A stretch of 40,251 nucleotides of DNA, taken from NCBI GenBank assembly GCA_004212135.1, contig RXIE01000129.1, positions 1 through 40,251 on the forward strand, read 5' to 3'. A program made the position numbers and the translations under genes. The notes under the pieces were generated by a model that did not search any database, was not told the origin of the DNA, and worked only from the letters and a program-made list of their open reading frames with translations. Below, piece after piece: positions 34,425 through 40,251 of the stretch. This DNA comes from Candidatus Methanophagales archaeon ANME-1-THS. Lineage in GTDB: Archaea; Halobacteriota; Syntropharchaeia; Alkanophagales; Methanospirareceae. How positions within the stretch are numbered: position 1 is the first letter of the stretch; every line of letters begins with the position of its first letter.

Positions 34425-35912
34425 ATGGTATGTATGAACCGGAAAACGAGATCAGTATGTCCGCGGTGCCTCGAGGTTATTGATGCGGACGTGTATGAAG
34501 AGGGCGGTAAAATACTGATAAGGAAGAGATGTGAGGAGCACGGCGAATTTGATGATGTCTACTGGTCGGATGCTGACCTTTATAAGAAATTTGCGAAGTG
34601 GCAGTATAGAGGTACTGCGGGTATCAAACTTACTGAGAGCGATAAGGGCTGCTTTTTCGATTGCGGACTCTGTCCCGCGCATAAGAGCTCGACCTTGCTC
34701 GCCATTATAGACCTCACGAACCGGTGTAACCAGCGCTGTCCCACCTGTTTTGCAAATGCTGCGGTCACCGGTTATCTGTACGAGCCGACGGTGGAGCAGC
34801 TTGAGGAGATGATGAAACTGCTCAGGAGCGAAGTGCCGCCATGTCCAGCGGTACAGTTTGCGGGCGGTGAGCCGACCATGCGAAACGATTTCGTGGAGAT
34901 TGTTCGAATGGCACGCACGCTTGGCTTCCCTCATGTGCAGGTCGCGACGAATGGGATGGTAATGGCACGGAGCGTAGCCTTCTGTCATGACTTGAAAGAG
35001 GCCGGCTTGCATACGGTGTATCTCCAATTTGACGGCATGACTGAAGAACCCTACAAGCAATTGAGGGGCTATTCAGCCTTAAACACGAAGTTAAAGGCGA
35101 TAGAGAACTGTCGGAGAGGTGGGATCAAGAGTATCGTGCTCGTTCCCACGCTCATGAAAGGGGTGAACGACGACCAGATCGGTAATATGGTCCGATTTGC
35201 AGCGAGCAATCTGGACGTTATCAAGGGTCTGAATGCACAACCTATTGCGTTTGAGGGGCGAGTAGACGAGTCAATAAGGAAAAAAGGGCGAATAACCATT
35301 CCGGATTTCATCCATCTCCTGGAAGAGCAGACTGATGGCGAGATACCGAAAGAGAGTTTTTATCCCGTGCCGTTCGTCATCCCGGTCTCTCATTTCGTTG
35401 AGGCGTGGAAGAAGGTCCCACAGATCGAATTCACGGTGCATCCACATTGCGGCGCCGCAACGTATCTCTTTGTCGAAAACGGGAGGTTCATACCCATAAC
35501 GGACTTTATTGATGTTGAGGGTTTCATAGAATTCACCAGGAGGGCCGCGGAGGAGATGAACCGGTCGAAGGTCGGCAAGCTGAAAGCAATCGCCGGGCTT
35601 ATAGCCGCGTTACGGAAATTTATTGACAAGGAGCGGGCGCCTGAGGGTATCGATTCGTTAACGCTCCTGGCAAATATTCTGGGAATAGGAACTCGCGATT
35701 CTCTTGCGGATTTTCATCGTAAAACGCTTTTTATCGGTGTGATGCACTTCCAGGATCCATATAACTTTGATTTGGAACGAGTTAAGAGCTGCGGCATCCA
35801 TTATGCCACGCCGGACCTTCGTATAATCCCATTCTGTTCTTACAACGCGTTTCACCGACCGTTAGTCGAGAAAGCGTTCTCCACACCGCTCAATAAATTT
35901 CGTTCGGACTGA
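34425..35912 (+). CDS. tes: Radical SAM protein of the tetraether lipid synthase (Tes) type
   Basis: 495 residues. The radical SAM cluster motif is CNQRCPTC (C101, C105, C108), followed by the SAM-binding FAGGEPT (145-151). Upstream are extra cysteines for further metal sites: C12, C15 and C36, and the cluster GCFFDCGLC (C76, C80, C83). The C-terminal 'GIHYATPDLRIIPFCSYN' carries one more. This layout is that of the MJ0619/MA_1486 family, in which Tes joins two archaeol lipids by sp3-sp3 carbon coupling into membrane-spanning tetraethers (GDGT). The organism therefore probably makes GDGT lipids. Related radical SAM methylases remain an alternative. Confidence 0.8.
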   Translation: MVCMNRKTRSVCPRCLEVIDADVYEEGGKILIRKRCEEHGEFDDVYWSDADLYKKFAKWQYRGTAGIKLTESDKGCFFDCGLCPAHKSSTLLAIIDLTNRCNQRCPTCFANAAVTGYLYEPTVEQLEEMMKLLRSEVPPCPAVQFAGGEPTMRNDFVEIVRMARTLGFPHVQVATNGMVMARSVAFCHDLKEAGLHTVYLQFDGMTEEPYKQLRGYSALNTKLKAIENCRRGGIKSIVLVPTLMKGVNDDQIGNMVRFAASNLDVIKGLNAQPIAFEGRVDESIRKKGRITIPDFIHLLEEQTDGEIPKESFYPVPFVIPVSHFVEAWKKVPQIEFTVHPHCGAATYLFVENGRFIPITDFIDVEGFIEFTRRAAEEMNRSKVGKLKAIAGLIAALRKFIDKERAPEGIDSLTLLANILGIGTRDSLADFHRKTLFIGVMHFQDPYNFDLERVKSCGIHYATPDLRIIPFCSYNAFHRPLVEKAFSTPLNKFRSD

Positions 35913-35997
35913 CGTGGAGCTGGGGACTCGGATATGAGTGCGCTCTGACCTCTGGTGCAGTTTGCCTTGCTTGAACTCTGGTTTCTTCGTTCAATAC

Positions 35998-36007
35998 CTT
36001 TAAATAG
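35998..36007 (+). promoter_or_regulatory. TATA box for the small ORF at 36027
   Basis: CTTTAAATAG, with its centre about 25 bp before the ATG at 36027. It predicts a leaderless transcript starting at or next to that ATG. Confidence 0.5.
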
Positions 36008-36008
36008 A

Positions 36009-36036
36009 AAAAGGGCTGATATACACATGCCCTTTT
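36009..36036 (+). other. Stem-loop across the start of the small ORF
   Basis: AAAAGGGC (36009-36016) pairs with GCCCTTTT (36029-36036) around a 12-nt loop. It could end tes transcription, 97 bp after its stop codon. Since it also covers the predicted start of the 36027 ORF, it could instead be an operator. Confidence 0.45.
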
Positions 36037-36194
36037 CGAAGAGTAGTATGACCTCGCTCGACGAGCGAAGGACGATTACTATGGCAAACAAAGGGCTACA
36101 ACCCAAGCCGTATTGCACGGTCCCGGCGGTATGCTACATCAAAAATGATGGCGATGACCGTCAAGAGGCAACTACAATACGGTACACCACTTAA
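36027..36194 (+). CDS. Small hypothetical protein, 55 residues, probably leaderless
   Basis: Begins MPFSKSSMTSLDERRTIT and ends with a basic, threonine-rich tail; contains two cysteines (in KPYCTVPAVCYIKND). The upstream frame is open to 35955, but the TATA box at 35998-36007 points to 36027 as the first codon. It lies between tes and the thioredoxin gene on the same strand. No family is recognised. A spurious frame cannot be excluded, given the length. Confidence 0.4.
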   Translation: MPFSKSSMTSLDERRTITMANKGLQPKPYCTVPAVCYIKNDGDDRQEATTIRYTT

Positions 36195-36263
36195 AGATAA
36201 AGCTTATCAATGATTCCCGTCTTGTTTAAGAAATCAAAAAGGGTCCGTGAAGGAGGCATGAAT

Positions 36264-36725
36264 ATGAGAGAAGAAAGAGAGAGAGGAAGCGCGGCGGAGA
36301 GCACTGGAGAACGGGAGATAGAGCAGATAAGAGCGCGAAAGCTCCGTGAGATGGAAGAGAGAGCGGCAGCGGAGAAAGCAGGCAGAAGCTCGGGCGAAGC
36401 GATACTCGATCATCCCCTCGTGATAACTGATAAGACCTTCGTCGAAACGGTAAAGAGATATCCCGTGGTCGTTGTAGATTGCTGGGCTCCATGGTGTGGT
36501 CCCTGTCGGATGATTGCGCCAGTCATTGATGAATTGGCACAAAAATACGCGGGAAGGGTCGTATTTGGCAAGCTGAACGTGGATGAGAATCCCAGAACCG
36601 CCACAGAATACGCAATCATGGCTATTCCCACACTCTTCATCTTCAAGGGAGGCGAGCCCGTGGATGTCATCCAGGGAGCTCTGCCCAAACCGTATTTAGA
36701 AGCGAAGATAAAGGAATGGTTGTGA
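36264..36725 (+). CDS. Thioredoxin with charged N-terminal extension
   Basis: A standard thioredoxin domain of about 105 residues with the redox-active WAPWCGPCR and the cis-proline segment 'AIMAIPTLFIFKGG'. It is preceded by about 45 residues rich in Arg and Glu (REERERG, EIEQIRARKLREMEERAAAEK), likely a single long helix. The ATG at 36264 is chosen because AAGGAGG lies 7 nt upstream; ATGs at 36258 and 36210 are in frame but worse placed. The helix could tether it to a partner or complex. It overlaps the next gene by 10 bp. Confidence 0.88.
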   Translation: MREERERGSAAESTGEREIEQIRARKLREMEERAAAEKAGRSSGEAILDHPLVITDKTFVETVKRYPVVVVDCWAPWCGPCRMIAPVIDELAQKYAGRVVFGKLNVDENPRTATEYAIMAIPTLFIFKGGEPVDVIQGALPKPYLEAKIKEWL

Positions 36726-38275
36726 GAGAACCTTTCTTGAAAAGATCTGTCGAAGAAAGAATGGTTGTGCGAAATGAGAGCGAGAGACGAGGGAGTTTGA
36801 AGGAACTCGAGATTGTAAAGAGGTTCGCCGATTTTGGATTCCAGGTTCAGCCGGAGGCACTTGAGCTGCTCAGCCACTACTCCAGCACCTGTGATCGCGA
36901 GGGGGACTTCAACATTGGTGAATTAGCCGAATGCGTGACGAAATCGGTCGATCCCTCTATTTTTGTCATTTCGCCTGAGCTGATAGCCGATATTATCAAA
37001 AAGAAGGACGTACGAAGTGCTGAAAAGGTAACGAGCGTCGTGGAACAGCAGCCGCAGGTGGACGCACCGGCCATACTCAAATCCTTCCCGGAGCATGGTA
37101 AGGCTGCGGATCAGAAGGATTTCTTACCGCACTTCATTGACCGATACGAGCGACTGAGTGGCATTATAAAGAAGCGGTTAAAATGCGGGCAGATACGGTT
37201 CATCAAGAGCGGGAGTGCGAACGAAGAGATCTCGGTCGTGGGCATGGTCTCTTCGGTAGCCAAAACGGCGAAGGGGAATATACGGGTGGAACTGGAGGAT
37301 ACCTCTGGTTCTCTCTCGGTGATCGTACCGCATAAAGAAGAGATAATACCCGATGAGATCATTGGTGTAACGGGTTTTCTATCCAGTGGACGCCAGCTCA
37401 TTGCCGAACGGATCATCTATCCCGATGTGCCCATTCCTACTGCGACGTCGCAATCAGCACTACCGCTCTCGGACAAGGAGCAGCAGCGACGAGCCACCCA
37501 TGCGGTATTCATCTCTGATCTGCACTTTGGAAGCACCACCTTCCTGGACGGTGCCTGGGATCGTTTTGTGCAGTGGATGAATGAGGAATCCAGTCGCCTT
37601 GAGATTGCCTATCTGGTGGTTGCGGGTGATATAGTCGATGGTATAGGTGTTTACCCCGGCCAGGAAGAGGATCTCTCTATTACGGATATAGAAGCGCAGT
37701 ACAAGATGGCGGCAGGCTCGATTTCCGATCTTCCGTCGCACCTGCATATCATCTTAGCGCCCGGGAACCACGATGCAGTGCGAAGTGCCGAGCCCCAGCC
37801 TCCGTTGCCCGAGAAGATCCAGAAGTTCTTCCCTGAGCATACCTGCTTTGTGAGCAACCCTGCGTATATCCGAATTGGTGGCCGGCAGGTATTGATCTAT
37901 CATGGTCAATCGTATGATGATTTTGTGAACGTGGTCTCGAGGCTGAGTTATGCAAAGCCTGAAGATGTGATGATCGAGATGCTGAGAAGACGGCATCTTG
38001 CTCCCCTGTACGGGAATAATGTCTCGATTCTTCCTGATGGACATGACTATGGTGTCATTGACCCGGTTCCTGAGATATTCCAGTGTGGGCATACGCATAC
38101 TGTGGGGATCTCGAAATACCGGAACGTGCTCCTCATCAATGCCGGCACGTGGCAAGCACAGACACCGTATCAGAAAAAGCGGGGTATAAATCCGGTCACG
38201 GGTTGCGCGACGCTTGTGGACCTTTCTGAGCTCAAGGTAAAGGTACTGGACTTCGGAGGCAGATCAGGGGCGTGA
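36716..38275 (+). CDS. polB: DNA polymerase D small subunit (DP1)
   Basis: Exonuclease and accessory subunit of the archaeal replicative PolD. 519 residues. The N-terminal helical region (about 25-100) is followed by a flexible linker, an OB fold (about 155-240: 'ISVVGMVSSVAKTAKGNIRVELEDTSG') and a calcineurin-like 3'-5' exonuclease domain. Its metal motifs are SDLHFG (267-272), AGDIVDG (303-309), PGNHD (349-353), YHGQSYDD and CGHTHT. The start may be the ATG at 36716, overlapping thioredoxin, or the one at 36761. The large subunit DP2 is not in this window. Confidence 0.92.
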   Translation: MVVREPFLKRSVEERMVVRNESERRGSLKELEIVKRFADFGFQVQPEALELLSHYSSTCDREGDFNIGELAECVTKSVDPSIFVISPELIADIIKKKDVRSAEKVTSVVEQQPQVDAPAILKSFPEHGKAADQKDFLPHFIDRYERLSGIIKKRLKCGQIRFIKSGSANEEISVVGMVSSVAKTAKGNIRVELEDTSGSLSVIVPHKEEIIPDEIIGVTGFLSSGRQLIAERIIYPDVPIPTATSQSALPLSDKEQQRRATHAVFISDLHFGSTTFLDGAWDRFVQWMNEESSRLEIAYLVVAGDIVDGIGVYPGQEEDLSITDIEAQYKMAAGSISDLPSHLHIILAPGNHDAVRSAEPQPPLPEKIQKFFPEHTCFVSNPAYIRIGGRQVLIYHGQSYDDFVNVVSRLSYAKPEDVMIEMLRRRHLAPLYGNNVSILPDGHDYGVIDPVPEIFQCGHTHTVGISKYRNVLLINAGTWQAQTPYQKKRGINPVTGCATLVDLSELKVKVLDFGGRSGA

Positions 38276-38285
38276 GTACGAGCAG

Positions 38286-39248
38286 ATGATGGAAGAGAGT
38301 GAGGCAAACCAGCACGGTCTGAAGTTTTTTGCGGTGCGTAAAGCTGCGGACCTCTACACCTGGTCGCGAGCGCGTGTTTACGGCGAATACGAGAAACGAT
38401 TGGAGGAGGAGATAGCAGAGCGGCGTTTACCCGAGCACGTCGCGATCATCATGGACGGGAATCGACGATATGCGAAGAAGATCGGGATTTCAACGGAGGC
38501 GGGATATGCCTACGGCGCGGGTAACACCGAGCGAGTGATCGAATGGTGCTTTGACATCGGCGTGAAACAACTGACGCTCTACGCCTTTTCCATCGAGAAC
38601 TTCTCCCGCACGGCTGAGGAGATCGAGAAGCTCTTTAAACTCATGCAGGTGGAGTTTGAGAAGATAAGCGAGGATGAGCGGATCCATAAGCATGAAGTGA
38701 GGGTGAGGGCAATAGGGAACGTCAACCTGCTCCCGAAATCAGTGAGGGAAGCAATAAAAAAGGCAGAAGAGGCGACCGAGCAGTATAACAAATTCAAACT
38801 GTTCATTGCCGTGGCGTACAGCGGCCGCATGGAGATCGTGGATGCGGTGCGAATCATAGCGAACCGGGTAAAGAGCGGCGTAGTAAAGCCTGAGGAGATC
38901 AATGAGGAGACGATTTCCAAGCATTTATATATAAGCGAACTGGAAGGAGAGGACGAAGCCCCGGATTCGGGCGCCAAACCGAGTGTGGATTTGATCATAA
39001 GAACCGGTGGGCAACTGAGATTGAGCAATTTCGTGCCCTGGCAGGCGCTCGGAAATGAATGTGCTGCGTATTTCTGCGCGCCCTACTGGCCTGAGTTCAG
39101 GCGGGTAGACCTCCTCAGGGCAATACGGACGTATCAGGAGCGAGAAGAAGAGAGACGGCAACGCGCGGACTCGAGAAGGCTAACTTTAGCCCTTCTTTTA
39201 AGACGAAAAGCGTTACCGCGAGAGGATAGAGCAGTACATCGTGAGTAA
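38286..39248 (+). CDS. uppS: Cis-prenyltransferase (undecaprenyl/dolichyl diphosphate synthase type)
   Basis: Extends a prenyl diphosphate with cis units to make the lipid carrier for glycosylation. 320 residues. Diphosphate-binding IIMDGNRRYA (54-63) with Asp57, 'TLYAFSIENFSR', 'AVAYSGRMEIVDA' and the closing 'DLIIRTGGQLRLSNFVPWQ'. An N-terminal helix of about 48 residues precedes the catalytic domain, as in many archaeal members. The C-terminal tail is basic. It starts 10 bp after the DP1 stop in the same transcription unit. Confidence 0.92.
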   Translation: MMEESEANQHGLKFFAVRKAADLYTWSRARVYGEYEKRLEEEIAERRLPEHVAIIMDGNRRYAKKIGISTEAGYAYGAGNTERVIEWCFDIGVKQLTLYAFSIENFSRTAEEIEKLFKLMQVEFEKISEDERIHKHEVRVRAIGNVNLLPKSVREAIKKAEEATEQYNKFKLFIAVAYSGRMEIVDAVRIIANRVKSGVVKPEEINEETISKHLYISELEGEDEAPDSGAKPSVDLIIRTGGQLRLSNFVPWQALGNECAAYFCAPYWPEFRRVDLLRAIRTYQEREEERRQRADSRRLTLALLLRRKALPREDRAVHRE

Positions 39249-39268
39249 AGGTATTTGTGAGGAGGATC

Positions 39269-39850
39269 ATGAGAGCATTTATCGCAATTGACCTGTCTGA
39301 GGAAATAAGGGCGAAGATCGAGGAATTACAGAAGGCATTCGAAACCCTCGGGCTGCATAATGCACTGAAATTCGTGGATCCGAAGCAGGCGCATCAGACG
39401 GTAAAATTCCTCGGTGAAGTTCCGGATGCTGGTGTGGAACGAGTTACAAGCGCCTTAGCGGAACTTCGGCACGGACCATTTGCTATCGAACTCCGGGGTG
39501 TGGGTTTCTTTCCCGAGGCGTCCCGTGAACGAGTAAGAACCATCCGGGTTATATGGGTGGGTATTGATGAGGGCGCGGAGCAGTTGCGCACGTTGCAAGA
39601 AGCGGTCGAATTGAAGCTGTATGCGGTCGGCTTTCCACTTGAACGACGGTTCAGTGCACATGTGACGCTCGGTCGGGTGAAGCGGCCGTTAAAGTCAGAG
39701 GAGATCGTGCGGATCGTGAAGAAGATAGCGGAACTGAAGGATGTAGCGGTGGGGAAGATGCTCGTCGAGGAGTTGAAATTAAAGAGGAGCACGCTTACGC
39801 CGAATGGACCTATCTATGCGGATGTGTATGTGAAGCGGTTGGTGGAATGA
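39269..39850 (+). CDS. thpR: RNA 2',3'-cyclic phosphodiesterase (2'-5' RNA ligase family, ThpR)
   Basis: 193 residues of the 2H phosphoesterase superfamily, opening 2',3'-cyclic phosphates in RNA. The two catalytic HxT motifs are HQT (42-44) in 'AHQTVKFLGE' and HVT (131-133) in 'AHVTLGRVK'. The ATG at 39269 is chosen since the GGAGG just before it is a ribosome-binding site; a GTG start four codons earlier would place that site inside the gene. It closes the thioredoxin-DP1-uppS-thpR run. Confidence 0.9.
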   Translation: MRAFIAIDLSEEIRAKIEELQKAFETLGLHNALKFVDPKQAHQTVKFLGEVPDAGVERVTSALAELRHGPFAIELRGVGFFPEASRERVRTIRVIWVGIDEGAEQLRTLQEAVELKLYAVGFPLERRFSAHVTLGRVKRPLKSEEIVRIVKKIAELKDVAVGKMLVEELKLKRSTLTPNGPIYADVYVKRLVE

Positions 39851-39883
39851 ACAACTTCCCGGAATTCAAAAAAGCAAAAAAGA

Positions 39884-40183
39884 TTATCTCGACATACTAC
39901 TAAATATCGCCATAATTATCGTCACCCACATCGAGATTATGATGCCCATGGTCATTAAGAACATCCCGACCATCCATCTAAAGTTTGTTTTCATCTCGCT
40001 TTCTATCCTTGTGAATCTCTCATTCATATCTCCTCTCAATTTACCAATCTCTGTCTCAACATGATTTAACCTGAGATAAGCATCGTTAAACCTTGAGTTA
40101 GAGTCGTTCCTGAGATCATCTATCCTCTTCGAAAGCTCGATTATAGCCCCTTCCCCTTCCGGATCATCTGTCCCTTCTCTCAT
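39884..40183 (-). CDS. Small coiled-coil protein with C-terminal membrane anchor
   Basis: 99 residues. Residues about 12-66 form a coiled coil with regular Leu, Ile and Phe spacing (IIELSKRIDDLRNDSNSRFN, then IGKLRGDMNERFTRIESEM). A single hydrophobic segment (about 69-93) follows and the chain ends SSMSR. This is a tail-anchored topology with the coil probably in the cytoplasm. GGTGGT precedes the ATG and an AATATATATTC box lies 20-30 bp upstream. Many archaea have such proteins of unknown role. It converges with thpR. Confidence 0.65.
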   Translation of the reverse strand: MREGTDDPEGEGAIIELSKRIDDLRNDSNSRFNDAYLRLNHVETEIGKLRGDMNERFTRIESEMKTNFRWMVGMFLMTMGIIISMWVTIIMAIFSSMSR

Positions 40184-40251
40184 TTGACCACCTTGATTTA
40201 AGAATATATATTCTCTCTAAGTTAATATGTTTCATCGGCGGATATGGATGA

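Noticed and set aside
35955-36026. Longer form of the small ORF before 36027
   Set aside because: The TATA box at 35998-36007 lies inside this part, so the transcript should begin at the later ATG.
1-40251. CRISPR array, tRNA or rRNA genes
   Set aside because: No regularly spaced repeats, no CCA/T-loop-like tRNA pattern and no rRNA-like conserved stretches were noticed on reading; a tRNAscan-SE or CRISPR search was not possible here.

Overview
The window is archaeal and most like the Halobacteriota (Archaeoglobus, ANME-1 and Syntrophoarchaeum relatives). It has a complete F420H2 dehydrogenase locus in the gene order known from Archaeoglobus fqo, a methanofuran-biosynthesis protein (MfnF), the PolD small subunit, Pelota, a Dph6-type diphthamide enzyme, GatA, archaeal TopA and a radical-SAM protein of the tetraether-lipid-synthase type. 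Promoters look archaeal (T/A-rich boxes about 25 nt upstream of short or absent leaders). Which of these lineages it is cannot be decided from the window; no mcr or sulfate-reduction genes are present.

Layout. 1-5596 (minus): a giant secreted beta-helix (NosD/PbH1-type) surface protein that runs off the left edge. 5950-7200: remnant of a roughly 1.25-kb insertion sequence with terminal inverted repeats, an 8-bp flanking direct repeat and a broken transposase. 7260-14062: housekeeping block (helical hypothetical protein, CoaE, MfnF, GrpE, Dph6, an orphan ABC ATPase with an extra C-terminal domain, Pelota, metallophosphoesterase). 14109-18140: accessory interval. What looks like the 5' ribozyme part of one group II intron occurs as two pieces (14109-14250 and 17936-18140) on either side of a 3.7-kb segment carrying a membrane protein, a flavin-oxidase-like protein, a metallo-beta-lactamase-fold protein, a hotdog thioesterase and a PIG-V-like mannosyltransferase.

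18144-29347 (minus): one operon, transcribed fqoJ-K-M-L-N-A-BCD-H-I-F, with genes touching, overlapping or separated by short gaps. It encodes a membrane-bound F420H2:quinone or methanophenazine oxidoreductase. Two features stand out: the B, C and D subunits are one 775-residue polypeptide, and the I subunit carries four [4Fe-4S] motifs instead of two. A 17-bp palindrome lies at the predicted transcription start.

29520-40183: isoprenoid, lipid and information-processing genes: prenyl diphosphate synthase, TopA, GatA, tetraether-synthase-like radical SAM protein, a small leaderless ORF, thioredoxin, PolD DP1, cis-prenyltransferase, ThpR and a small membrane-anchored coiled-coil protein. Three of these act on archaeal lipids or prenyl carriers (IdsA-type, Tes-type, UppS-type). 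No tRNA, rRNA or CRISPR array was recognised.
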